From assembly GCF_003340475.1 (NCBI RefSeq), contig NZ_QBKA01000002.1, positions 62,001 to 126,000 of the forward strand: a stretch of 64,000 nt of DNA, read 5' to 3'. The DNA comes from Alteripontixanthobacter maritimus. Its GTDB lineage: Bacteria; Pseudomonadota; Alphaproteobacteria; Sphingomonadales; Sphingomonadaceae. Position 1 is the stretch's first letter. Every line of letters begins with the position of its first letter. Shown here piece after piece: positions 54,158-62,791 of this stretch. Both the position numbers and the translations under genes were made by a program. A model generated the notes under the pieces. The model saw only the letters and a program-made list of their open reading frames with translations, ran no database searches and was not told the DNA's origin.

Positions 54158-54847
54158 ATGGCGAAGCGATCGACCCATCGGACAAGCTGGCACTCGGCCA
54201 AGCGCAAACCGCGCTCCGTGCTGGACCACAACCGCGCTTTCACCGCCTTGCTGGTGGCGCTGCCATTGGCGGCGTTTACCGCCGTGTTTCTGTCTGGCGG
54301 ACCTCCGGGCGGGGCGGCCAGCACGGTGGCGGATGCGGATCAGCCGCTGTCGGTCCGGCTGGCGGATGTGCCGGTGCCAAACCCGTGGCCGCATGCCCCG
54401 CCGCAGGACCTGACGCCGCCTTTCGAAACGAACACGCAATCGGGTGCCTGGCCAAGCCAAAGCCCAAGCCATAGCACCGGCGGACAGCGCGTCGCGCAAA
54501 GGTTCGGACGGTGCGGAACAGGCGCGCGCAACAGCTGCATCGTCGATGGCGACACGTTCTGGCATGATGGTGTAAAAATCCGCATCGCCGATATCGACAC
54601 CCCGGAAGTCAGCAGCCCCGGCTGCGCCCGCGAAGCCCAACTCGGCGCTCGCGCGACAACCCGCATGCAGCAACTGATGAACGAAGGCGCCTTCACGCTA
54701 ACCCGCCCCATCGGAACCCCCGACACCGACAAATACGGCCGCAAACTCCGCGTGCTGGAGCGAGGCGGCGCGAGCTTGGGCGCGGCACTGGTGCGCGAAG
54801 GCTTGGCGGAAGAGTGGGGCGGAACGCGGATCAGGTGGTGTGGGTAG
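54158..54847 (+). CDS. Staphylococcal-nuclease-like protein 3
   Basis: 229 residues: a basic N-terminus, a membrane helix at about residues 27-47 (RAFTALLVALPLAAFTAVF), a Pro-rich linker, and a nuclease core CIVDGDTFWHDGVKIRIADIDTPEVSSPGC and DKYGRKLRVL. Arg, Asp, Glu and second Arg are present. Its linker makes it longer than its two neighbours. Confidence 0.87.
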   Translation: MAKRSTHRTSWHSAKRKPRSVLDHNRAFTALLVALPLAAFTAVFLSGGPPGGAASTVADADQPLSVRLADVPVPNPWPHAPPQDLTPPFETNTQSGAWPSQSPSHSTGGQRVAQRFGRCGTGARNSCIVDGDTFWHDGVKIRIADIDTPEVSSPGCAREAQLGARATTRMQQLMNEGAFTLTRPIGTPDTDKYGRKLRVLERGGASLGAALVREGLAEEWGGTRIRWCG

Positions 54848-54985
54848 GGTTTTGGTTAGCCGAGGTTGCGCTGGGTTGCCGGGAGTTTTTGTTTGGACCC
54901 TGCGGGCGGGGTGCATCCGCACCCCTTGCTTCCTCGCATAAGCTCGGGCGTGCGTTCGCGCTTGCGGTCCGCTGGTCGCGGACCG

Positions 54986-55097
54986 AATAGCGCTGGATTG
55001 ATACCTCGTCATTGCGAGGAGCCGCAGGCGACGCGGCAATCCAACAGCACCGCGCTCTGGATTGCTTCGCTACGCTCGCAATGACGAAATAGCGCTG
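54986..55097. repeat. MITE-like palindromic element with flanking direct repeats
   Basis: CGTCATTGCGAG (55007-55018) and its reverse complement CTCGCAATGACG (55075-55086) frame a nested inner palindrome CAATCCA/TGGATTG. Direct 10-bp copies of AATAGCGCTG stand at 54986-54995 and 55088-55097. A separate 8-bp hairpin (54965-54985) adjoins. The 54848-55254 gap otherwise holds no gene. Confidence 0.75.
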
Positions 55098-55254
55098 TAG
55101 TGAACACCAGGTCCCAGGTCACGGCAGTCATAGGCACAAAGGGCCGCCCGCAACAATGTGAGGAAAGTCTAAGGGAGCGGATACGATTGCCGGCGCTTAA
55201 AGCTAAATAAAAATTCTTCAAATAACTACCAAGTAAACAGCTAATAACTATTAG

Positions 55255-56523
55255 CTATACCGAAGTATCAACATAATCACGCGACCATTTTAAAAAAAAT
55301 GCAAAAAACGGATCGGTAATATGAAGCTTTTGTTCCTCCTCGTCCCAGTCTAGAACTTTAACCGACATCTCTTCTTTAGAAGCTATCTCAGCCATTTTTT
55401 CTAAAACACGAGTGACCTCATGCGCTTGAGGCATATCTTCCTGATAAAGTAAATCTTTCACACTTGCTCGAAGACTTTCGTAATCGACTTTACGCATTCC
55501 GGGCTCTAAACGCGAGAGCGCCATTAAGATCACACGATAAATATCAGCAGTTCCACCTCCTACTAATCGGCGCTGTTTTCTGTCTGATCTCTGTCGGGGA
55601 CCAGAAGCTAGCTTATCAAATATTACCTTTCCAGTGTGTTCGCTTATCTTAATGAAAATACTATCATCGAAGCTTCGTTCGACGGAAGGCTCGGTTAGTT
55701 CGTCTGATTTCTGAGCGAGTTCCTTGCAGAATTCCTGCATTAAATGTGGGCTTCCATATGCTTCTTCAGCTAATCTTTTGGAGAGTTTGTCTGTGATCTT
55801 CATCCCAAGAAGCGGGAACCCAATTTTGGGAATCTTCACTAGCTCTTCGATGGACCAGTCTGGTACCTTTATAGGTTCGATCCTTCCATTCATTTCACGT
55901 TCCACGCGCACTGCATCATATCTGCGGTGAGGAATGGCTATTATAACGAAAGGGAAGCCATCAAAAATTTCACTTTTTAAAGCTCGAACAATATGACCCT
56001 GTAAGCTGCGCGGTAAATAATGAAAATCGTCTGCAATTAAAATAGAACTCGTTTCTCGCAAATAGCGAATAGTACGAGAGCGGAGAGATCCCGCTGGTTT
56101 GCTTTTTTCGATTTTTTGGCTATTAATTTCTTCATTAATTTGTGCCTGTGTCTTAAGCTTTGCTCCAAATGCGCCTACTGATAGTGTTCCCGATATATCG
56201 GCACCTTCTGCTTTCCCAGAAGACTCAGACAACTCAACATCAAGTCGAGCCCCTAATTCTATCATGCATTCTTGCCAAAAATCATCTTCTGATTGAATTC
56301 TACCACACTCTACTTTCACGAGTGGTTCTTGGTTGGAAAGGACGCGACGAGTTAGTACTGTCTTGCCTGTCTTCGTCGCACCGGTGACAACGACTAACTT
56401 GCACAAATTATCGGTTACCTTTTGAAGCGCTTTCTCCAGCTCCCGTTCTGTGCGTGGCACGTAGGTAAATTTTGGCATACCTCCCGGCACGAATACTGTC
56501 CCAATAGTTGGTTTTTGTTCCAT
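55255..56523 (-). CDS. P-loop (STAND/AAA-type) ATPase, AT-rich and likely acquired
   Basis: 422 residues from the ATG at 56523. Walker A GATKTGKT (48-55), Walker B-like ILIADDF (161-167) and a C-terminal winged-helix-like part (VGGGTADIYRVILMALSRLEPGMR, EVTRVLEKMAEIASKEEMSVKVLD) suggest a STAND or Orc1/AAA-like NTPase. The gene is visibly AT-rich, with many AAA/ATT codons, beside GC-rich neighbours. It begins 4 nt after the nrdB stop, and GTAGGGC in that stop region can act as its ribosome site, so it can use nrdB transcription. No transposase or repeats flank it closely, though the MITE-like element lies 160 bp downstream. Function unknown; many such ATPases belong to defence systems. Confidence 0.82.
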   Translation of the reverse strand: MEQKPTIGTVFVPGGMPKFTYVPRTERELEKALQKVTDNLCKLVVVTGATKTGKTVLTRRVLSNQEPLVKVECGRIQSEDDFWQECMIELGARLDVELSESSGKAEGADISGTLSVGAFGAKLKTQAQINEEINSQKIEKSKPAGSLRSRTIRYLRETSSILIADDFHYLPRSLQGHIVRALKSEIFDGFPFVIIAIPHRRYDAVRVEREMNGRIEPIKVPDWSIEELVKIPKIGFPLLGMKITDKLSKRLAEEAYGSPHLMQEFCKELAQKSDELTEPSVERSFDDSIFIKISEHTGKVIFDKLASGPRQRSDRKQRRLVGGGTADIYRVILMALSRLEPGMRKVDYESLRASVKDLLYQEDMPQAHEVTRVLEKMAEIASKEEMSVKVLDWDEEEQKLHITDPFFAFFLKWSRDYVDTSV

Positions 56524-56527
56524 TGCC

Positions 56528-57592
56528 CTACTCTGCCGCCACACCCGCAACACCATCACCGAACAGCCCCGGCCCGTCATCCGCAACGTCGTCCTCGGCG
56601 TTGGCGGCTTTGCCTGCGCCTTGGCGTTTGTCGAAGTTCGACCAGACGTCCTGCCAGTCGCCCGTTGTCGCGCCCTTGGAATATTCCGTCGCGCGCTGTT
56701 CGAAGAAGTTGGCGTGCTCCACGCCGTTCAAGAGCGGCGTGAGCCAGGGGAGGGGGTGTTCTTCGACCATGTAGATGGCGGGGAGGCCCAGCTGGCCCAG
56801 TCGCCAGTCGGCGATGTAGCGGATGTATTTCTTGATTTCCTTAGCCGTCATCCCGTGGACGGGGCCCATTTCGAAGGCGAGGTCGATGAAATTGTCTTCC
56901 AGGCGCACGCTCGTCTGGCAGATGTCCATCACGTCTTCCTTCACTGCCTTGGTCAGGCAGTCCCGCTCGCGCACGAATTCGTGGTAGAGGCGGATGATGC
57001 CTTCGCAGTGCAGCGTCTCGTCGCGCACCGACCAGCTGACGATCTGGCCCATGCCCTTCATCTTGTTGAAGCGCGGGAAGTTCATCAGCATGGCGAAGCT
57101 GGCGAACAGCTGCAGCCCTTCGGTGAAGCCGCCGAACGCCGCCAGCGTGCGGGCGATATCCTCGTCCGTGTCAACACCGAACTGCTGCAGATAGTCGTGC
57201 TTGTCCTTCATCTCCTCATATTCGAGGAAGGCGCTGTATTCGCTTTCGGGCATCCCGATCGTGTCGAGCAGGTGCGAGTAGGCCGCGATGTGGACCGTTT
57301 CCATGTTCGAAAACGCGGCCAGCATCATCTTGATCTCGGTCGGTTTGAACACGCGGCCGTATTTCTCGTGGTAGCAATCCTGCACCTCGATATCGGCCTG
57401 GGTGAAGAAGCGGAAAATCTGGGTGAGCAGATTGCGCTCGTGCTCGGTAATGTTTTGCGCCCAGTCGCGGCAATCCTCGCCCAACGGCACTTCTTCGGGC
57501 ATCCAGTGGATCTGCTGCTGGCGTTTCCAGAAATCATACGCCCACGGATATTCGAACGGCTTGTAGGTCTTGCGGGCTTCGAGCAGCGACAT
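56528..57592 (-). CDS. nrdB: Ribonucleotide reductase beta subunit (class Ia)
   Basis: 354 residues. Metal ligands and the radical Tyr appear in order: TQADIEVQD, then METVHIAAYSHLL (Glu, His, Tyr at the Glu115-His118-Tyr122 spacing of E. coli), and WSVRDETLHCEGIIRLYHEF. It supplies the stable radical for deoxyribonucleotide synthesis. nrdA lies 2.5 kb upstream on the same strand. The gene is cleanly followed by the AT-rich ATPase gene. Confidence 0.96.
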   Translation of the reverse strand: MSLLEARKTYKPFEYPWAYDFWKRQQQIHWMPEEVPLGEDCRDWAQNITEHERNLLTQIFRFFTQADIEVQDCYHEKYGRVFKPTEIKMMLAAFSNMETVHIAAYSHLLDTIGMPESEYSAFLEYEEMKDKHDYLQQFGVDTDEDIARTLAAFGGFTEGLQLFASFAMLMNFPRFNKMKGMGQIVSWSVRDETLHCEGIIRLYHEFVRERDCLTKAVKEDVMDICQTSVRLEDNFIDLAFEMGPVHGMTAKEIKKYIRYIADWRLGQLGLPAIYMVEEHPLPWLTPLLNGVEHANFFEQRATEYSKGATTGDWQDVWSNFDKRQGAGKAANAEDDVADDGPGLFGDGVAGVAAE

Positions 57593-57806
57593 GGGATTTC
57601 CTTAACGAACGGATCGGCGTGGATAGGGGCGTGAATAGATAAGGCTAGTGGGTTGCGATGCCACCTGCAACTATATGTTGTGGTTTGCGCGCAGAAAGTC
57701 GGCAGTCCACCAGCCCTTCCCCTGCCGCGTATCGTGCACCCCGCCTCTGAGTCGCGCAAGCGGTGCGAATACCGACGATGGGCATATCTTTGGGATAACG
57801 CGGCGT

Positions 57807-58343
57807 TTACGCAGAACCCATGGCGATCGTGGCCACAAGTCCCAGGATAACGACGCTGCCGACGATAAGGCCGATGGAGAAATGATTGTCATCCGCTTCC
57901 GCGCCTACATCGGCAAACCGGGTGCCGGAATCGTCCATCGAGGGGTTCCAGAATTTGTATGCAAAGATAAGCATCAGCGCCGACACACCGGTCGCTATCC
58001 AGTATCCAGAAGCGATGCCAGTTGCCTGGGCGAGCAAGCTGGCCAAGGGAAAGGAGGCGCTTGCAGCAAAAACAATTCCTCCAGTCCAGAGAATCGAGAG
58101 AGGCGTATGCGTGGTCGCATCCTCTTCCGTTTCATCGGGTGCATCGTCGGATTGTTTCTGCCAGGCTTCCACCGATTCAAGCTGGCGCGCCGCCAAGCGC
58201 GCGGCACCCCACTGGCGCGCACCCAAAGCCAATAGGCCAATGCCTACTCCAACTACGGCGAATAACGCCGCATCCGCGAGCTCGTTTTCGCGCGCCCACT
58301 GCCATGCCGCGTCCAGCAGTCCGGCGTCCAACATCGCTGTCAT
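57807..58343 (-). CDS. Hypothetical membrane protein, four helices
   Basis: 178 residues from the ATG at 58343 (a second ATG 9 bases inside). Helices are at ALFAVVGVGIGLLALGA, LSILWTGGIVFAASASFPLASLLAQ, GYWIATGVSALMLIFAYKF and FSIGLIVGSVVILGLVATIAM. A Gln/Glu-rich loop follows helix 1. No recognised family. It shares strand with nrdB and nrdA but is divergent from the small genes at 58436. Confidence 0.7.
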   Translation of the reverse strand: MTAMLDAGLLDAAWQWARENELADAALFAVVGVGIGLLALGARQWGAARLAARQLESVEAWQKQSDDAPDETEEDATTHTPLSILWTGGIVFAASASFPLASLLAQATGIASGYWIATGVSALMLIFAYKFWNPSMDDSGTRFADVGAEADDNHFSIGLIVGSVVILGLVATIAMGSA

Positions 58344-58435
58344 GGGGCGAGAATGCCGGAACGCCGAGCCTGCGACAAGCGTTGATGGGATAACGCCTGA
58401 ACGTAGGCGACCAATCCCCGACAAGGAGCAACGCC

Positions 58436-58597
58436 ATGGGCCAGTATGAACCGAACGATTCCCGCAATGTCACACTCGACACGGATAAGGATACAGCGGG
58501 GCTGAAGCCGACCGGCGGACGCGAGGCGGAAGCGCGCGCAAAGGCGGAAAAGGGCAAGGACAGCAAGGACAAGCGCGACGACAGGGAGCGCACATGA
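58436..58597 (+). CDS. Small hydrophilic protein, 53 residues
   Basis: AGGAG lies before the ATG at 58436. Nearly all residues are charged or small (DTDKDTAGLKPTGGREAEARAK, KDSKDKRDDRERT), so it is probably disordered, perhaps stress-related. Its stop overlaps the start of the next gene (ATGA). Confidence 0.7.
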   Translation: MGQYEPNDSRNVTLDTDKDTAGLKPTGGREAEARAKAEKGKDSKDKRDDRERT

Positions 58598-58848
58598 TGT
58601 CCGGATCAGACCACACGCCAATCAAGGAAACCGGCAAGGCGCAGTCCGCTTACGGCAATAGCCGCGATGCCGAAGGGCGCAGCGAGCAGGACGTGGCCAA
58701 GGCTTCCGGCAAGGATACAGGCGAAGAAAAGCCGGACGTTGTAGATAACAGCGATACCGCCATTCCCGGCGAAGTATCGGGCGACCCGGCAGCCCGGGCG
58801 CAGGCCGATGCAGCACGGCCGCTCTATCAGCCGGACGAGGAAGAATAG
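58594..58848 (+). CDS. Hydrophilic low-complexity protein, 84 residues
   Basis: Translationally coupled to the 53-residue gene. Composition is Gly, Asp, Lys, Glu and Ser with no hydrophobic core (KQETGKAQ-like start, ending YQPDEEE). Probably disordered, as for stress or desiccation proteins. No family. Confidence 0.72.
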   Translation: MMSGSDHTPIKETGKAQSAYGNSRDAEGRSEQDVAKASGKDTGEEKPDVVDNSDTAIPGEVSGDPAARAQADAARPLYQPDEEE

Positions 58849-58934
58849 ACCCACCCGTTTTCGGCCAAATCACGGAACCTGCCGCCCGCGCGGGCCGTTG
58901 AGCAGGTGAACCGTTCATTACTTAAGGAGCATTT

Positions 58935-59171
58935 ATGTTCGAGAGACTGCGCATCAAGGAACACATGGAAGTGTCCGATTGCAACAGCCAGCACGTCGGC
59001 ACGGTCGACGATGTCGAGGGTGACAAGATTAAGCTGACCAAATCGGACAGCGCCGATAGCATTCACCATTTCCTCAATATGGCCGATGTCGACCGCGTAG
59101 AAGACAACCGCGTCTATCTCAAGGAAGGCACACACCTTCCTAAAGGCCTGGGCAACAAAGCCGTTTCCTAA
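58935..59171 (+). CDS. DUF2171-family protein
   Basis: 78 residues after TAAGGAGCATTT. The pattern EHMEVSDCNSQHVGTVDDVEGDKIKLTK and NRVYLKEGTHL is that of DUF2171/PRC-barrel-like proteins, common in sphingomonads and thought to be stress-induced. It is followed by a terminator. Confidence 0.85.
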   Translation: MFERLRIKEHMEVSDCNSQHVGTVDDVEGDKIKLTKSDSADSIHHFLNMADVDRVEDNRVYLKEGTHLPKGLGNKAVS

Positions 59172-59211
59172 CTGGGTCCAATCCTAACTGGGTCCGACGA
59201 AATCGTGATTG

Positions 59212-59247
59212 GCCCCCGCCTGCCACAGCGCAGCGCGGGGGCTTTTC
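59212..59247 (+). terminator. Terminator after the DUF2171 gene
   Basis: GCCCCCGC (59212-59219) pairs with GCGGGGGC (59235-59242), followed by TTTT. Two near-copies of CCTAACTGGGTCC lie just upstream. Confidence 0.8.
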
Positions 59248-59257
59248 GTATTGGGGC

Positions 59258-59443
59258 TTACCGCGCCGCGCCCAGCAGGGTTATCGCGATCCCCGCAATA
59301 CAGGCGAGCGCAAGCGCGTAGAACACCAGCGATATGGCGCGTCCTATCACCGGACGTTTCTTCGAAACATTGCCCGAAAAAGTGAAGCCGAACACGCCGG
59401 CCAGCAGTGCCATCATGGCATAAAACAGGATCTGGCTGATCAT
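59258..59443 (-). CDS. Small membrane protein, 61 residues
   Basis: From the ATG at 59443: two hydrophobic segments (ILFYAMMALLAGVFGFTF and AISLVFYALALACIAGIAITLL) joined by a basic loop SGNVSKKRP. Last of four small membrane-protein genes downstream of nrdA on the same strand. Confidence 0.65.
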   Translation of the reverse strand: MISQILFYAMMALLAGVFGFTFSGNVSKKRPVIGRAISLVFYALALACIAGIAITLLGAAR

Positions 59444-59477
59444 CGCGGCTCTACCCGATTGGAGCGTGGAAGGACGG

Positions 59478-59660
59478 TCAAACAACCGATCCGATACGAA
59501 TCCCGGCATTTATTATAAGCAGAACCGCAGCGGCTATGACGAGGAACAGCCCAACCCTGCGCCGTGTGTTATCGCCATTTTTCGCCCCGCTTTGCTGCAA
59601 TAGCACGCCGCAGACCAGCATAAGTGTAAGCGCCGCAAGGCCAATCAGGAAGACGGTCAT
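59478..59660 (-). CDS. Small membrane protein, 60 residues
   Basis: Two helices (MTVFLIGLAALTLMLVCGVLL and VGLFLVIAAAVLLIINAGIRI) around a polar turn QQSGAKNGDNTRRR. Its ATG overlaps the stop of the next upstream gene by one base. Confidence 0.68.
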   Translation of the reverse strand: MTVFLIGLAALTLMLVCGVLLQQSGAKNGDNTRRRVGLFLVIAAAVLLIINAGIRIGSVV

Positions 59661-59818
59661 CAGAACAGGCCCGCATTACCGAGCGCTGCGACGAGAAACA
59701 GTCCGCCGGCCAGCACGAACAGCACCCATGCCAGTTTTCCGCCGATACCCTGTTTGCGGAAGATCAGGCCAAGGGCGAGAAACGAGATGCCCAAGGCGAT
59801 ATAACCGACGTAACCCAT
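59660..59818 (-). CDS. Small membrane protein, 52 residues
   Basis: Starts MGYVGYIALGISFLALGLIF with a second helix KLAWVLFVLAGGLFLVAALG. TGATG overlap with the 60-residue gene shows translational coupling. No family recognised. Confidence 0.7.
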   Translation of the reverse strand: MGYVGYIALGISFLALGLIFRKQGIGGKLAWVLFVLAGGLFLVAALGNAGLF

Positions 59819-59891
59819 TATTCCGTTCCCCCGGTGCTCGCGTACCGATCACCTGATCGCTCGCGTCCAATGTTTGCGATAGCTGACGGCG

Positions 59892-60062
59892 TTAGAGAAT
59901 GTCGAATGCGTCGATTACGGCGAGCAACAGAGCAGTGAACAACAACGCCAAAGCTGCCGTGCGCAGAGGTCCTGCGCGGCTCTTGCCGGCGGCGGAGGGA
60001 ACACGCGCAGCCGCCATCAGCAACACACCCAACACCAGCAGTATCACCACGATCGTCGTCAT
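59892..60062 (-). CDS. Small membrane protein, 56 residues
   Basis: Starts 36 bases after the nrdA stop: MTTIVVILLVLGVLLMAAARVP, a basic loop, and a second helix LRTAALALLFTALLLAVID. Likely co-transcribed with nrdA, like the three small genes after it. Confidence 0.7.
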   Translation of the reverse strand: MTTIVVILLVLGVLLMAAARVPSAAGKSRAGPLRTAALALLFTALLLAVIDAFDIL

Positions 60063-60098
60063 CGCACGGCCACCTCTGCCAACGGAAAACCCGTCCGC

Positions 60099-62165
60099 CT
60101 ACTGGCAGGACAGGCATTCCTCGTAATCGGTCTGTTCGCCTTCTGCAGCCAATTCGAACTTGGCTGCATCGGCTGTGTTATCCGCTTCCACACCGCCGGC
60201 GAAGCCTGCCCGCTGTACGGATTTCGATCGCAGGTAATAGAGCGATTTGATGCCCTTTTCCCACGCCTGGAAGTGCAGCATCATCAGGTCCCATTTGTCG
60301 ACATCGGCGGGGATGAACAGGTTGAGGCTCTGCGCCTGGTCGATGAACGGCGCACGGTCGGCGGCGAATTCCAGTAGCCAGCGTTGGTCCATTTCGAAGC
60401 TGGTCTTGAACGCCGCCTTTTCGTCCACGGTAAGGAAGTCCAGGTGCTGGACCGAGCCGCCGCGTTCGAGGATCGAATTCCAGGTGTTGGTGGAATCCTT
60501 GCTTTTCTTCTGCAGCAGTTTTTCCAGATACGGGTTCTTCACCACGAAGCTGCCCGACAGGGTCTTGTGCGTATAGATATTGGCCGGGATCGGTTCGATG
60601 CAGGCGCTGGTACCGCCGCAGATAATCGAGATCGACGCGGTCGGCGCGATTGCCATCTTGCAGCTGAACCGTTCCATCGCGCCCATATCTTCGGCATCCG
60701 GGCAGGGGCCGCGTTCATTGGCCAGCATCATCGAGGCTTCTTCTGCCTTGCCGCTGATGTGCTTGAACATCTTCAGGTTCCACACCTTCGCCATCGGGCT
60801 TTCAAAGCCGATCTGCTTGGACTGGAGGAAGGAGTGGAAGCCCATCACGCCGAGCCCCACCGAACGTTCGCGGCTGGCGGAATATTTCGCGCGTGCCATT
60901 TCGTCCGGTGCGCGGTCGATATAGTCCTGCAGCACATTGTCGAGGAAGCGCATGACGTCTTCCACGAAATCCTTGTCGCCTTCCCACTCTTCCCACTTTT
61001 CCAGGTTGAGCGAGGATAGGCAGCAGACCGCCGTACGGTCGTTGCCGAGGTGATCGCGGCCGGTGGGCAAGGTGATTTCGCTGCACAAATTGGAGGTGGA
61101 AACCTTCAGGCCCAACTCGCGGTGATGCTTTGGCATCATGCGGTTCACGGTGTCGGAGAACACGATGTAGGGCTCGCCCGTAGACAGGCGCGTTTCGACC
61201 AGTTTCTGGAACAGGCCGCGCGCATCCACTTCGCCGCGCACTTCGCCGCTCTTGGGGGATTTCAGCTCGAACTTGTCGCCTGCGCGTACGGCTTCCATGA
61301 AGTCGTCCGTCAGCAGCACGCCGTGATGCAGGTTCAGCGCCTTGCGGTTGAAATCGCCCGATGGCTTGCGGATTTCGAGGAATTCCTCGATTTCCGGATG
61401 CGACACGTCGAGATAGCAGGCAGCCGATCCGCGCCGCAGCGAGCCTTGCGAAATGGCCAGCGTCAGGCTGTCCATCACGCGCACGAACGGAATAATTCCG
61501 CTGGTCTTGCCATTGAGGCCGACCGGTTCGCCGATCCCGCGCACATTGCCCCAATAGGTGCCGATGCCGCCGCCCTTGGACGCCAGCCAGACGTTTTCAT
61601 TCCAGGTATTCACGATACCGCCCAAGCTATCATCGACGCTATTCAGATAGCACGAAATTGGCAGGCCGCGCCCGGTGCCGCCATTCGACAATACTGGCGT
61701 GGCAGGCATGAACCACAGGTTCGACATGTAATCATACAGCCGCTGTGCATGCTCTTGGTCGTCGGCATAGGCATCGGCTACGCGCGCAAACAGCGACTGG
61801 AAGGTTTCGCCGGGCAACAGGTAACGATCGGTCAGCGTGGCCTTGCCGAATTCGGTCAGGTTGGCGTCGCGCACATCGTCGGTGACAATGGTAAAGCGGC
61901 GGTCATTGACCCTCTTGCTGTCGGACTCGGCTTTTATTTCGGCAGCATCGGTCACCTGTTCGGCCAGCGCATTGGCAGCTGTTGCCATCGCGCTTGCCGT
62001 AGCCGTGGCTAGTGCTTCGCTACCGGTATCCTGCTTGTCCATTGGCAGTGCCTTATCCTTTGCCGCATCCGTCTTGGGCGGTGTCGATGCAGGGGCGGTT
62101 TCGTTTTCCATGATCACGGTATCGTCCATCGCCATCGCCTGCTCGTCGCCCTTGCTGAATTCCAT
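60099..62165 (-). CDS. nrdA: Ribonucleotide reductase alpha subunit (class Ia)
   Basis: 688 residues. After an unusual low-complexity N-terminus of about 80 residues (Ala, Asp, Lys, Thr) comes the catalytic barrel: NGGTGRGLPISCYLN (redox Cys), KVSTSNLCSEITLP (active-site Cys), SSLNLEKWEEW and PTASISIICGGTSACIEPI; the C-terminal pair of thiols is in ECLSCQ. No ATP-cone is apparent, so dATP overall-activity control by the classical cone is not expected. The gene is separated from nrdB by small genes. The upstream 626-bp leader holds candidate NrdR boxes. Confidence 0.96.
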   Translation of the reverse strand: MEFSKGDEQAMAMDDTVIMENETAPASTPPKTDAAKDKALPMDKQDTGSEALATATASAMATAANALAEQVTDAAEIKAESDSKRVNDRRFTIVTDDVRDANLTEFGKATLTDRYLLPGETFQSLFARVADAYADDQEHAQRLYDYMSNLWFMPATPVLSNGGTGRGLPISCYLNSVDDSLGGIVNTWNENVWLASKGGGIGTYWGNVRGIGEPVGLNGKTSGIIPFVRVMDSLTLAISQGSLRRGSAACYLDVSHPEIEEFLEIRKPSGDFNRKALNLHHGVLLTDDFMEAVRAGDKFELKSPKSGEVRGEVDARGLFQKLVETRLSTGEPYIVFSDTVNRMMPKHHRELGLKVSTSNLCSEITLPTGRDHLGNDRTAVCCLSSLNLEKWEEWEGDKDFVEDVMRFLDNVLQDYIDRAPDEMARAKYSASRERSVGLGVMGFHSFLQSKQIGFESPMAKVWNLKMFKHISGKAEEASMMLANERGPCPDAEDMGAMERFSCKMAIAPTASISIICGGTSACIEPIPANIYTHKTLSGSFVVKNPYLEKLLQKKSKDSTNTWNSILERGGSVQHLDFLTVDEKAAFKTSFEMDQRWLLEFAADRAPFIDQAQSLNLFIPADVDKWDLMMLHFQAWEKGIKSLYYLRSKSVQRAGFAGGVEADNTADAAKFELAAEGEQTDYEECLSCQ

Positions 62166-62420
62166 TATTCCCTACCCCAATCCTGTATATCTCGCCCGTT
62201 TGCGAAAGCTTGCGCGCCGCATCGGGTATCAGCCCTCGATTCGGTGGCCGCTTTGCTGTCTTGCGGCTTCACCTAGCATTCCTGCGAGCGATTTAAGGAG
62301 ATTACTTCTCCCCATTTTACCCACAGCCAGGGGTTGTGCAGGCCGGTTTCCCGTTTGCCGCAACATGGGCAAAAACAGCACTTTCGCTGTGTTCTCGCCG
62401 CGTTTGGCTACACCCGTCAT

Positions 62421-62469
62421 ACACTAGGTATGGTGTGTGATCCTGCATTCCCTACCCAATAGATAGTGA
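62421..62469 (-). promoter_or_regulatory. Candidate tandem NrdR boxes upstream of nrdA
   Basis: ACACTAGGTATGGTGT at 62421-62436 closely fits the NrdR consensus (acaCwAtATaTwGtgt). A weaker match, ACCCAATAGATAGTGA, lies at 62454-62469, about three helical turns away, the usual tandem arrangement. They are about 260-300 bp before the nrdA start. Confidence 0.55.
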
Positions 62470-62791
62470 ATCATCTGCAATTCGCACGCAAGGGGGTTAA
62501 TCAAGTTTTAAGGTTGGCAGAGTCATCCGCGAGACGGTGTGTTGCCCGCGCCAAACACCGCGACGCGCGGTGCAAGCTGGGGTGGCGGCCCGCGCAACCC
62601 CTAATTCGGGAAAACCATAATATTTCCGGAACAGGACGAGATGAACCCGCCGCTATATGAAGCAATGTGTTGGGGCACGAAAATCACCGGTTCGGTTCCG
62701 GTCGCCGGGAGCGCTTTTATTCGAACCGACACCACCGGCCATCGTCCGCAGAACGACGAACCAGCGATGTCGGAAGCTTCGTTCCTAAAAG

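Noticed and set aside
54848-55110. Plus-strand frames in the palindromic intergenic DNA
   Set aside because: Made of repeats; no start signal or domain.
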